Shown here: in pieces, positions 45,513 through 56,777 of the stretch
Position numbering within the stretch: the first letter of the stretch is position 1
Layout: each line of letters starts with the position of its first letter
NCBI RefSeq assembly: GCF_958298935.1
Contig: NC_084924.1
Coordinates: forward strand, 21,549,819-21,613,818
Source of the DNA: Phragmites australis
Lineage: Eukaryota; Streptophyta; Magnoliopsida; Poales; Poaceae
Length of the DNA stretch: 64,000 nt
Direction: 5' to 3'
Notes under the pieces: generated by a model
What the model was told of the DNA's origin: nothing
The model's database searches: none
The model's input: only the letters and a program-made list of their open reading frames with translations
Translations under genes and position numbers: made by a program

Positions 45513-47665
45513 TTATTTGTTGCCATCTTCTGGACCTTCATTCCTTAGGAGAATTACGTAGTTCAATTCATGTGCACGAGCTCGAGTCATCAGTCCTTGT
45601 ATCATTTCTGGAGTTGTGGCAGCAACAGATGATGTGGCTGGAACTAAAGAAGTGGTGTCCTCATCATCCTCCCTTTCTTGAATCGAAGTGGTCCTCGACG
45701 GAAGCTGCTCTTCCTCACCTACTTGTGGCATCAAATCTGCAAGATTGAAACTAGAAGAAACACCATAGTCTGCAGGAAGGTCAAGTTTATAAAGATGATG
45801 TCCCTTCCCTTCTTGGTATGAGGTAATCCTAAGACAAAATCCATCAAAATATCCTCCTAAGGAATAGAAGGAACTGGGAGAGGCATGTATAAACCATGGG
45901 GATTGAGTCGTGACTTAGCTCGTTGGCATGTCGAGCAGCGAGCAACAAACCTCTCCACATCACATCGCATATTTGGCCAAAAGAAATGATCAACAAGAAT
46001 GTCCTCGGTCTTCGTGACGCCAAAATGTCCCATGAGTCCACCTCCATGCGCTTCCTGTAACAACAAAAGATGAAACAAACTTGCTGGAATGCACAGCTTG
46101 TTAGTACGAAACAAAAATCCATCATTCATGAAGAACTTGCCCCACGATCTCCCATCCATGCAATTCAGTAACACATCACAGAAATCAGGATCGAGTGCAT
46201 ATTGCTCCTTCAGAGTATCTAGCCAAAAAATCTTAAAATCAAGCTGAGAGAGGATAGTGTATCGGCGAGACAAAGCATCAGCAATGACATTTTCTTTCCC
46301 TTTCTTGTGTTTGATGGCATAAGGAAAAGATACAATGAATTCCACCCATTTACCATGCCTACGATTAAGATTTGATTGGTTTTTAATATGCTTCAAAGAT
46401 TCATGATTGGAATGAATAATGAATTCTCTATGCCATAAGTAATGCTGCCAAGTCTCAGGTGTTCGAACTAATGCATACAATTCTTGTCATAAGTGGAATA
46501 GTTCAAACTAGGAGCACTCAATTTCTCGCTGAAATAAGCTACTAGTTTGCCCTCTTGCAGCAGGACACCACCCAACCCAATTCCATTAGCATCACATTCT
46601 AGCTCAAACATTTTAATGAAATTTGGAAGCTGAAGCAAAGGTGCATGAGTCAACTTATCTTTCAAAATCGTGAAAGTCTCACCTTGCGTTGGACCACAAG
46701 AGAAGGGAATACCCTTCTTCATGAGCTCATTCAATGAGGCAACGATGATGTTGAAATCGCGAACAAATCTATGATTGAATCCAGCAGGCCCAAGGAAGCT
46801 CCTGACCTGTGTGACCGTGGCAGGAATCGGCCAACTCTGAATTGCTTCGATCTTGGCGTGGTCCACTTCGATACCCTATGCTATAACAACATAGCCAAGA
46901 AATGATACTCGGTCTGTGCAAAAGCTACACTTCTCCAGATTACCAAATAAATAGGCATTACGCAAAGCATCAAAAAACAGCACGTAAATGAGCAAGATGT
47001 TCCTCCAAAGATTTGTTGGAAATCAATATGTCATCAAAATATACCACCACAAATTTGCTAATGAAAGCACGCAAAACTTCGTTCATTAGTCTTATGAAAG
47101 TGCTAGGTGCGTTAGTTAACCCAAAAGGCATGACTAACCTCTCATATAATCCGAACTTAGTTTTGAAAGCTGTTTTCCGTTCATCCCCCAATTTCATACG
47201 AATCTGATGGTAGCCACTATGCAAATCAACTTTAGAGAACACAATAGCGCCACTTAGCTCATCAAGCATATCATCTAACCTGGGGATAGGATGATGATAT
47301 CGAATTGTAATGTTGTTAATGGCGCAACAATCAACACACATACGCCATGACCCATCTTTCTTGGGAACTAGAAGGACAGGCACAGAACAAGGACTAAGAG
47401 ATTCATGAATGTACTCTTTATCAAGTAGCTCTTGCACTTGGCGCCGAATTTCTTTTGTCTCATCTGGATTGGTGCGATATGGTGCACGGTTGGGTAAAGA
47501 GGCTCCTAGAATCAGGTCAATCTGATGTTCAATGCCACGGAGAGGTGGGTGACCTGATGGTACATCCTTTGGAAAAACATCGAAGTAGTCCTGCAAAAGG
47601 TTAGTGACCGCAGGAGGTAACAAAGAGGGAACATCATCAAAGGAAAATAGGACTTGTGTGCACAT
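45513..47665 (-). pseudogene. Gypsy pol: RT, RNase H, partial integrase
   Basis: From 47665 down: RT with VPKKDGSWRMCVDCCAIN, FSKVDLHSGYHQIRMK, MPFGLTNAPSTF and the catalytic VVYFDDILIS (to 46970). A frameshift follows, then FLGPAGFNHRFVRDF and RNase H (ELECDANGIGLGGVL) to 46468, then [31 protein letters not shown] and the integrase zinc finger ([19 protein letters not shown]). The integrase core starts (LMDFVLGLPHTKKGRD) and is cut; the sequence jumps to the polyprotein tail GLMTRARAHELNYV ending at 45513. All catalytic steps after strand transfer are therefore lost. Confidence 0.92.
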
Positions 47666-47721
47666 GAGAGCATATCAAGCTAAAGAACGAGCAGCGCACT
47701 CATCCAAATCAACTTTAGTGG

Positions 47722-48245
47722 CTAGCAAAACAGACCTTTCAGTGTTATGGCATTGTGTGACGTGCGAGATTGTCCTTTCTGTTGTGCAAAATCTTTAGCT
47801 ACAAGCTGATTTTCACTTGGAGCATGCTCTTGATTTTTCTCTCTACTGGCCCTAGCAAGTTCATCTTTAACAATTTGTTCTGGAGTCACTGGATGCAACA
47901 CAATTTTCTTGCCGATTAACTCGCCCATGATGTTCACAATTAGTATTATATTGCCAAGGTCGACCTAATAACATGGAACATACTTGCATAGGAATAGCAT
48001 CACAATCAACATAATCATGGTACGAACCCATAGTAAAGTGTACTCGCACTGATCGTGTTACCTTCAACTTACCACTTTGGTTGAGCCATTGGATGTGGTA
48101 GGGGTGGGGATGTGGTCAAATAGGAAGATTAAGCTTTTCCACCATTTCTGTACTTGCCAAGTTGTTGCAGCTCCCACCATCTATGATGATGCGAATTGAC
48201 GCTCCTTAACGACACCTTTGGATTGAAAAAAGTTATGGAGCTGAT
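47722..48245 (-). pseudogene. Gypsy aspartic protease region
   Basis: The minus strand reads IDGGSCNNLASTEMVEKL near 48125-48190; DGGS stands in the active-site position and NNLAS follows, as in many grass gypsy proteases. MLLGRPWQYN (47940-47980), the second protease box, follows in another frame. The linker to RT includes SGKLKVTRSVRVHF and EQIVKDELARA. Frameshifts separate the parts. Confidence 0.75.
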
Positions 48246-49755
48246 TTTGTTCTGTTTTGCAATCTGAGTACTGAATACACATTGGACTACAATGCTCAAA
48301 TACTTATCAGCATCAGAGGTAGCAACATGTTCTTTGTGATCAAATGTATCTTCTTGTCCTGCAATGTTAGTGGCAAGCATGGCATATGTTTCATCATCCA
48401 GATCACTAGCTGAAGAATACTCACCATCCTCACGGATGATAAGAACTTGCTTGTTTGGACAGTCACGTATGACGTGTCCATAGCCCTTGTAGCGATGGCA
48501 CTGGACATCTTTGGTACGTTTGGTAGAAGCAACTGAAGCACTTTGTGTCAAATCGCTGTGTGCAGCTTTGGGTGCTGCAGGAACTTGTGGAAGTGGTGCT
48601 AAAGTCACGGTGTGTGGTTTGTTGTTTGATGGAGATGGTGCAGCCGAATGGGAGGACGATGCAGCTGTAGTGCCTGTTTTCCAAGAGTTAGTGCGACTTG
48701 TAGAAAAGTTAGCTCGTGTCCTCGTTTGACATCCCTGCACTTTACATTCAGCTTTGCAAGGAAGATGGAACAAATGAGTAATAGGTCTATACTCTTTGTA
48801 ATCAAGGACATCCTGAATTTCACGATTCAGCCCCCCAAAAACCATGCCATAGCAGCATCCTCATTCTCAACTAAGCCACAACGCAACATACCAATTTGCA
48901 GCTGTTGATAGCCACAACGCAACATACCAATTTGCAGCTGTTGATAGTACTCTTCAACAGAATTTGTACCTTGACGTAAGCCTTGTAGTTTACTAAGCAT
49001 GTCACGAGCATAGTATGAAGGAACAAATATGTGTTGCATGAGCAATTTTAAAGCATCCCAAGTTGTGGGAATGTTATTGGGATGCTTGCTACAATGTTCT
49101 CGCCACCAAATAGATGCAAAATCTATAAACTCACTAGTTACAGCCCTAACTTGGTTATTTGTTGGAAAAGCATGGTATGCAAACTTTTGATCAACAGCTA
49201 GCTCCCAGTTAAGATAAGCATCAGGGTCATATTTACCATTGAACGTAGGGATAGTGAATTTAACTTTTGCAAAAGAATTGTCTTCATTATGTACCTCACG
49301 GCGCTGATGGTGCCTGTGCATACCTTGCTGATTTGCACGCCGATGATGAAGATCCCGAGCATTGATGTTATTGGGAAACTCTTCATGCTCAGTGTCATCG
49401 GTGTAACCAACATTGCCCTATTCGTCAATCTCACTATGAGCAGCTTGGTTCTGTATAACATTAGCAAACTGTTGGAAAGATCCTGAAGTTGTGTTATGAT
49501 ATTGGCCAAATTATTGTTGGTGGTGGTCTGAGCGGTCTTCATCTCATTGAGCGTTGCACCTGTTGCAATCTGGGTGCTCTCAAGCTATCCCAGGCACTCA
49601 TTTATTGTTTGGATGTCGTTGTCAAGTCCTTGTACTTGTATCCTCATTTGTTGCTCAAAATACCGTATAATGCCCTTTGTTCGAGGAGAGTGCACCATGC
49701 TGTTTGCTGAATCATCTGAAGGGCCTATCATTTTTAGCACAAAGAAACAAGAGAA
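48246..49755 (-). pseudogene. Gypsy gag with zinc knuckle
   Basis: Likely starts near 49755 (MIGPSDDSANSMVHSPRTKG), with a stop after INECLG and shifts around 49300-49450. The gag core 49321-48827 has FAKVKFTIPTFNGKYDPDAY and ASIWWREHCSKH. An in-frame 36-bp tandem duplication repeats YQQLQIGMLRCG. A Ser/Thr/Pro-rich linker follows. The zinc knuckle reads CHRYKGYGHVIRDC: the second Cys of CX2CX4HX4C is Tyr, so the finger should not fold normally. Gag would package RNA. Confidence 0.88.
48875..48946 (-). repeat. Perfect 36-bp tandem duplication in gag
   Basis: GCCACAACGCAACATACC... repeated exactly as 48875-48910 and 48911-48946, keeping frame (12 residues). Confidence 0.97.
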
Positions 49756-50776
49756 CAAGGGACACAAGTGTATGTCCTACAACTAATAGGGCGTGGTTCT
49801 ATTTAGATCACACACTCTAAAGCCATTATCACATTCTTACCAATTCTTACAAAGCTAACAGGGGTGAACTGCAACCAGCGGTGCAGCCGCTGAAGATTGG
49901 ATGGAGCAATTGCCAGGTGACACAAACTCGTTCGTTGTAGAAATCTATGTAGCTATAGGAAGGTTTCACTTTGCAGCAAGGATTAGCACAAACAAGTCAG
50001 TAAATGCAAGTTGAATAAGTGCTCAAAGCACGCCCACAAGTTGCTGATCTAATCAAGGTGAGAAAGTTTTAGTAGGTTTGCGCGCAAAGAATAATGTGAC
50101 CTAATGCAAGCAAGGAGAAATCTCACACCAAGTACTAGGAGAGACGCTAGCTGACTACTTAAAGCCGATATTAGGCCACAGATTGTTCGCACGATGTGGA
50201 GCACACGTAAAGAGAAATGAAGTGCAATGGAAACAGCCCCTAACTTGAGTAGTATGCAACAGCTATTCTCAAACGATGAAAGGATTTTTTTTGCACGAAA
50301 AGGTATCTGAAAATTCGTGTCTAGCCTTCGTTATGTCCGGGGAAGGTACTGGTCACAATAAATTTTTGGATGTTTTTGGTGACCAGGGGTAAAAAGGTAA
50401 TAAAAAGATTCTCTCTTCCTCTCTAAACAAGGAAATTCTGAGCACGGGACAAACTGGGATCTTTCCTTCCTATTTTGTGGATTGGCAAAAAAAAATGGAA
50501 TTGGGCTCTTTCCTTGTTTGGGTGCGACACAAAAGGAAAATCACAGACGACGCAACAGCGATTTGGAACTTTCCTTATTTAACTAGGTGCGGCTTTTATT
50601 TTCTTTCCTCTTTTTTTTTCACGTTGCTTTTTTCTTTTGTCATGCTAGTTTCCGCGAGGCACAACGGTTTTGGACAGGATGATCTAACCCAATTTTTTTG
50701 TGTGGCGTTTTTATGTGGACTATAGGAATGAAAAAGCTAACTACAAAAAAACAGTAAAATCTCACCGAGCAACCTG
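49756..50776 (-). other. Gypsy 5' untranslated leader
   Basis: Non-coding stretch between the primer site and gag, with T-rich tracts near 50580-50640. Long leaders are usual in this group. Short ORFs on either strand have no motif. Confidence 0.55.
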
Positions 50777-50791
50777 AAATCGGATACCACT
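50777..50791 (-). promoter_or_regulatory. Gypsy tRNA primer binding site
   Basis: On the minus strand GTGGTATCCGATTTC follows the LTR end CCCTATCA after one base. TGGTATC matches the 3' end complement of initiator tRNA-Met; later bases diverge. Confidence 0.7.
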
Positions 50792-51278
50792 TGATAGGGT
50801 CGAGTGTCCTGATCTTTCGGTGAGAGGATAATTTCGATTTTATGGAGGTGACTCTCACGATCCGACTATGAATGAACGAGTCATGGGCACCATAGCAATT
50901 GCTGAACCAACTCCAAAAGGTTATTTACCTTGCTGGATAGCGAGATCAACCTGAACACGAGGTTCAATTCCTGCAAGCAATCGAATAACAAGCAAGAACA
51001 AGATGAAGGCAAACTGAATTCACTCGAATGTGAGGTTCACAATTGTTGTCTCTCAGGTGGTCGTTGGACACAACTGTAGATCAGTGTTTGCACAATGGCT
51101 AAACTTGAACAAATGAAAACCCCCCCTCATTAGGGAGGCTCGTCCTGGACTAAATAGAAGGGGGGCGGGGGATTTCGACCAGCAGCAAAAGGTAGGGCGA
51201 AATCTCCTCCTAACCTTTCCTAAACTGCCAAAAACATGACTTTATTACATGGGCCCAACCCAAAGGATTGGTGGCCCA
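50792..51278 (-). repeat. Gypsy 5' LTR (487 bp), shared
   Basis: Plus-strand ends TGATAGGG and GGCCCA. Carries an extra GACTAAATAGAAGGGGGGCG-type segment at about 51152-51175 relative to the left LTR. Confidence 0.85.
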
Positions 51279-51446
51279 GCACCCTTTTATTTGTTGCCAT
51301 CTTCTGGACCTTCATTCCTTAGGAGAATCACGTAGATCAGTTCATGTGCACGAGCACGAGTTATCGGTCCTTGTATCATTTTTTTTGGAGTTGTGGCAGC
51401 AACAGATGATGTGCCTGGAACTAAAGAAGTGGTGTCCTCATCATCG
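51279..51446 (-). pseudogene. Pol tail and polypurine tract of a neighbouring gypsy copy
   Basis: GCACCCTTTTATTTG and the TRARAHEL-type tail are colinear with 45505-45668. The sequence stops abruptly after TCCTCATCATC at 51446, where CACTA transposase sequence begins. Confidence 0.85.
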
Positions 51447-53393
51447 ACTAAAGGACTGAGTTATACATCGATATCATTGCCAGGTTGTTTCAGTCCTGAT
51501 ATCAAGATCGATAATATAATGTATTTTCGCTTGTTACAATGCTAGGGTGGAAGGTTGTAGATCGACAATACAACACAGGTCATGTGCTATGTGAGATACT
51601 CATGTTACCGAATGGATTCATGCCATCTGTGCTCATAGCAAACCTGGTATTTCTCAATTCTTTAGCGAATCAACCAAATGTTGAATCAGTGATTTGCCAC
51701 TGAGCGGAATCCATCGGGTGCCATATCATTGTGTCATTCTTACGACCCTCCTTATGTCAACGCACCAATTGGGCCTCATTTTTGTTAGCAAACAAACACT
51801 TCAGACATGGAATTACAGGAAAGTACCATGCCACCTTCCTAGAAGCCCTTTACTTTTCTTGCCTTCATCCCCGTTGCCATCATCATTTCTACGCTTATAT
51901 CGATGGATTCCACACACAGGGAATTGATCTAGCTCTGCATACTCTCCACAAAATAAGATACAATCTTGCTTACATTAATGTATTTTTCTATTTCCAGTTC
52001 TAAAGGACAAATTATCGTCTTCACAACGTAGACGCCCACGGGCACAAAGTTTCCCTCCTGTAGCATATCCTTTAGTAGATCCATCAATACTTCAAAACTC
52101 TTGCTAGTCCAACCATGTGCCGCCTTCAGCTGTAGAAGCTTTAGGTTCCCAAATATTGGTGGGTACTTCTCCTTACAGTTGGGATAAAGTGGCACCTTGG
52201 AATCCCGCATAAATTCCAAAAATTTAGCAAACTCACCATTATTATACTCGTTGTGCCGCTCAACATCGCACCATCTGGTCCACATTATCCAATAAATCCT
52301 CGAGATCATTATCATTGAAACCTAATATGTCTTCGTCCCTAAGATCATGATCCATACCACAGGGTGTAAGTTCTTGAGCCACACTATCGGTATTGAGGGC
52401 CCGATCCATCTCTCCCTTGTTAAGGCATTCCTTGCCATGTTTGTTCTAATATGTATAATTCTCTCTAAATCCACGTATGATCAAGTGTGCATGGACATTG
52501 TCTGGTTTTGGGAATTTCTTTTTATTCCTTCAATCACTACATGGACAATAATACATTGCTATTTTACCATGATCTTTCATATCCGCCAAAGCAGCATTCA
52601 TTAAATACTTCACCCCACTTAGGTACTCCAAACAAGTTCGGGTTTCAAGGTACATCCAACTTCTATCCGTACAATGTAAAAACATTCATTCTTCATTAAC
52701 AATTATCTGAATGGTGATTAAGCATGCGATTAAAATTCTATACAATTACACTAGATTTGTGGCATTTAGCGGTAGATCGGGCAAACCTAATATCAAATCT
52801 AATATAAATATAACTCACTTGCACTAAGATTTTGGATAAAGATGCAAAATGGTTGATTAGAACTCAAAGTACAAAAAATCAAGATTAAATAGGGGTTAGA
52901 GGAGGAGGGAATGGGGAGATGCAAACCTTCAAAGTCCTGGCAACAATTCAAACTTCAAACCAACAATATATTAGAGACTCTCTAGTGAAACCGAACAAAA
53001 TCTTAAGATCTACCATGCGCATAGTACTATTGAGTTTGTTCTACCCACAGTAGCTGGCTAGCTTTTATAACAGAGCTCAGTCATCTAAGTCATCTATGAT
53101 GGGTCAGAATATAAACCGTCACCTATACCATTCATAAGTGATGGGTTGTAACATGACCCGTCACTTATGACCGGTGCAGGGAGACCCGTCACTTATGAGC
53201 AGGTCATAAGTGAATGGTGTAGTTATGACCCATCACCAATGTGATAAGTGATGAGTAATATTATGATCCGTCACTGATGACCTGTTATAAGTGACGGATC
53301 AATGTCTAGTCTTGACCTAAGGCTACATAAGTGATGGGTCATCTAATGATCTATCACTAAATTGTGTCTCCTTTATCTGTTTTTCATGTAGTG
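51447..53393 (-). mobile_element. Truncated CACTA element with TNP2 5' part
   Basis: The right end, read on the minus strand, is CACTACATGAAAAACAG (starting 53393), then an array of CACTTATGA/ATAAGTGACGGGTC subterminal repeats (53090-53350). The TNP2 start follows with WMYLETRTCLEYL, KKFPKPDNVHAHLI and EDILGFNDNDLED (52200-52640), then NNGEFAKFLEFMRDSKV, IYNLPP and ISGLKQPGNDIDV (to 51450). It is the same family as the transposase at 15582 and is cut within the Transposase_21 core. Stops are present. The left terminus is lost; three bases TAT follow the right end. Confidence 0.88.
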
Positions 53394-53396
53394 TAT

Positions 53397-54551
53397 TGCA
53401 CTAGATAATGAAAAAATCTTTGAATTCACTAGTGGCTTGCCTAACTCTATGCACTTAGGAACTAAGTGGGAATAAAATTTATGTTCTACCACCATCTCCG
53501 AATCTAAATACATTTCAGCATCATAAACACCCACAAAATATGGTATGATAAACTTAACTTTAGCAAATGAATCATCATTAACATGTGCGTTATGTTGCTG
53601 AAAATTATTACCTCTCATAGCTTGACAGTTGAAGTTCAATCAATTCCATCATCGTGCATCAAAGGCGCGCGTTCTTGCCTCAAATTTTTGTCATCCATGA
53701 TAGACTCCTCATGGTCATGGGCTTTACCATAAGGATCCACACACCCATTGTTCGGTGGCTGATTGCCCATCCTATCAAAGTGTGCATTAAGGATTGCAAT
53801 ACTATTGTTGAGTCATTGGAATGTAGTATTTGTTTCCACAAGCTTCTTATCGATGTCATCATTAATAACATGGCCGTGCTCATCCAACATCATCGCGAGT
53901 TCTTTCCTCAAAACACACTCTTATGCATCCGATGCTCCTCCTACCATGGTTAGTAGCAAACAATAGACAACAAAATTTATTATCCCTATTAACTACTAGG
54001 TGATGATGGTGGAATCACACACTCTCAAGTGTCTTACCACGCTCTTGCAAATGTTCTTACCAATTACAACAGGTGGCACAACCAGTGGCTGGTTTGTGAT
54101 ACTTTATCAGGTGCGAGTGAGGCATTTGCAAGGGGAGAACCTGTTCTGATCAAGAGAAGGTGGAGCTCGGATGGACAATATTTAGTAGCAAGAAATAACA
54201 ATTCATGAATTCAGATTAGCAAAGCTGAATAAAAGTTCATTGTACTCATCACTGTTGTTGGCCCGAATGCATTCCTAGAACTAGCTTAGGCAAGCCAAAA
54301 AATAAGATAGATATAAGCACAATGGAACAAAATTCGCAAAGTAAACTGAATTTTCCTTTTTCTTCCTTTTTTTTTCTTTCTGAATTCTTCTTTTTTTTTT
54401 GCACTCTTTGCTTCTTGCTTCCTTTTTTTTTCCCTTTTTCCTTATTTTGTGAATGTGACATAAACTCCAAATTCTTCTACTACCTTCTCTAGGTCTAATG
54501 AGGTGAGCGGGACACAAACTTTCTAGAGAGTAGGGGTATAATGGTAATAAA

Positions 54552-54599
<48 letters not shown>

Positions 54600-54720
54600 C
54601 TTTGGCTAGCTCCGTTTCGGAATGTGACTAGCAGAGCACGATATGGTGATTGCGTGGGGTGTCCGACAATAACCAGAAACAAATATACTCCGATTAGGTT
54701 GTGGGGCAAAAGTGAGATGT
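53397..54720 (-). pseudogene. Second gypsy remnant: gag fragment and leader
   Basis: The minus-strand ORF 53639-53373 has NDDSFAKVKFIIPYFVGVYD, aligning with the gag core of the 45-51 kb element (NEDNSFAKVKFTIPTFNGKYD) but clearly diverged, so it is another subfamily. 53990-54250 resembles the leader start near 49790. Pyrimidine/T-rich tracts are at 54350-54440. No PR, RT or LTR is attached. The CACTA terminus lies just inside this gag. Confidence 0.7.
54557..54596 (+). repeat. (CT)20 microsatellite
   Basis: Perfect 40-bp CT run. It creates an artefactual Arg-Glu repeat ORF on the minus strand. Confidence 0.98.
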
Positions 54721-55190
54721 TGTCCAAAGGGTCAATTAATTAACATAATGCAAAATGTTAATGAGACACTTGACATGTCAACCATTATTTTTTCTTGGGT
54801 AGATCTTAGCTAAATATTATCTTTAGAAGTGTATTCACACCTAAAGCATTTATATTTATTTTTTGTGAAATTTTTTAAATTTAACAATGCTTAAACATCC
54901 TTATGCTAGAACAACATATTAAACATTAATTGCATGTGACAAATTGATTTTCCAGCATAGTACTCATTATTACAATATTAAAAAAATTAGTTTCAACAAT
55001 TTTGGTCATTTCCTGAATTTATGGTTAATTAAACAATATTAAGCACATTTAAATCATAGCATGAAGTAATTTACACATTTAATGAGTGCTAGCATTTTTA
55101 CACTATAGTAAATTGCCTGAAAGTAAATTACTTAACGAATGACACACGAAATTTATCCCGTGATATCGGTAATTTGCAGATCAACCCTAA
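54721..55190. other. No gene recognised
   Basis: AT-rich DNA with no motif or clear repeat boundary. Confidence 0.4.
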
Positions 55191-56217
55191 TCCATGTTGA
55201 GATGAGTTCAAGTTTCAAACCGCTTCTCTATCAAGTATCGAATTCCTACATGAGAAAGGGCTCACACCGAGCAACTTGATCTTAAGCTGGTATAGAACAA
55301 GAATTACTCAATACATCGATTCCACTAGTATAGCACTTAACCGCTCCGACAAGGCGTGCTCTAGCCTCTCACAATCACTATCGTGGCTCCTTCACAATCT
55401 TCTTTGAAGAGCTCAACAGCGCAACAACCTCCAAGTTGTCTAAGAGGTGGCAACCTTCAAGAGTAACAAATCGAGGATGCTTGTTTGAAGGATCACTAGT
55501 GTCTCAGTGCTCAAACTCTTCAAAGTCATGCACTAGAAGCTCTAACACTCTCAAAAATGCAATCACTAAGCCCGCTTCCTTGAACCAGCCAAGCACTTAT
55601 TTATAGCCTACACTCCATAACGTGCCTGTTGCTGTTGAAGAGATAGCTCTGCGACTCTGGCGGTCTGACCGCAGGTCACTTGGCTGTCCGACCACCGCCT
55701 TTACAATGGCTACATAAAATGTCATGATGACCTTGACACACGGCCGGCAGTCAAACCACGACCCCTCACAGTCAGACTATGAACAGGCAACAGAGTGCCA
55801 AAACTCTCTGTTCCCAGGGCGGTCAGACTGCCAGCCAGACCAGAGGGTTCAAATCCCTCTGTTTGTTTGGAAGTCAGACCAGCACAACCTTCGGTCAGAC
55901 CGGGACTAGGTACTACTCAGAATTGATGAGGTTTTATACATCGGTCAGACCGGCCTCTTCGGCAGTCAGACCTCTATGACTCTGAAACATCCCAAAGATG
56001 AGTTTTTTACTTGATTTTTCTCAAACTAAATTTTCCACTCTATATGAAATGCAAGTTTGAGCAATTTTGGGACTATAGATACTTCAAGTAGATGCACATC
56101 AACCCCTCTTTATAGTATGACACTTATCCTATCAATCCAGTCAATTTCTCTTCTCTAATCTCCTTTGACCGGTAAAAGAAAATGACCTACAATTATACCT
56201 TTGCCTAGATGCTTCAA
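55191..56217 (-). repeat. Sirevirus-like copia 3' LTR
   Basis: The minus-strand LTR begins TTGAAGCATCTAGG next to a polypurine tract, has repeated (C)GGTCAGACCG-like near-palindromes (55650-55975) and a CTATAAATAAG TATA box (about 55600). The left end is not defined. Near-palindrome repeats in U3 are a known feature of Sirevirus LTRs. Confidence 0.65.
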
Positions 56218-56230
56218 TGTCCCCCTTTTT
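56218..56230 (-). promoter_or_regulatory. Sirevirus-type polypurine tract, LTR-proximal
   Basis: AAAAAGGGGGACA on the minus strand, directly before the LTR. Confidence 0.75.
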
Positions 56231-56745
56231 GGTAATTGATGAAAATAACACTAAGAAGTGATGTGATTTAAGTTTTGAGCCCACTTTTAGCCATTAGCAA
56301 AAAGAAGACTCGAAGGTGAGCTTCTATAGCAAGAATATCAAGGATATGAAGTTAAAAAACAATAACTTGCTATAAAAACTCATATCAAGGTAAGTTCCCC
56401 TACACATGTGCCCATAAGATTAAAGAGAAAATAAATGACACATGTTATAGATTTAAAAAGGAATTTTGACGGAGTTTACCTTGTACGTATGGATCCGAGG
56501 AAAGAGATATGATCAATATAATCAACAAGATCACCAAAATCCAATATATCACTTAAGAACATTTTCCTCGAGACATCCAACAAAGTTAGAACATATAGCT
56601 AAGAAACTAAACATAGTTCATCATATTACAATATATTGTTCATCATATAGTTCTCGACCAAAATATGTAAAGATGAAAACATAGTTCATTACATGCTTAA
56701 AGAAACAAAGATGCAATGTAAGATAACTTCTTCACTTCTTCCAAC

Positions 56746-56760
56746 TTCTCCCCCTTTGGC
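56746..56760 (-). promoter_or_regulatory. Second polypurine-type tract
   Basis: GCCAAAGGGGGAGAA on the minus strand, just after the extra ORF. Several such tracts upstream of the 3' LTR are typical of Sireviruses. Confidence 0.6.
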
Positions 56761-56777
56761 ATCAAATACCAAAAGGC

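Larger units (their letters stand above)
45042..51278 (-). mobile_element. Ty3/gypsy retrotransposon, minus strand, LTR-sharing
   Basis: Two LTRs (45042-45504 and 50792-51278), a tRNA-Met-type primer site next to the right LTR, and gag-PR-RT-RNase H-INT between them on the minus strand. The flanks (GCGTT left, GCACC right) do not match as a target duplication. The sequence beyond the right LTR is the pol tail of another copy, so the LTR was shared by two tandem elements. The integrase core is deleted and the frames are broken. Confidence 0.9.

Noticed and set aside
54281..54727. 148-aa minus-strand ORF with Arg-Glu repeats
   Set aside because: Created by translation of the (CT)20 microsatellite and neighbouring T-rich tracts.
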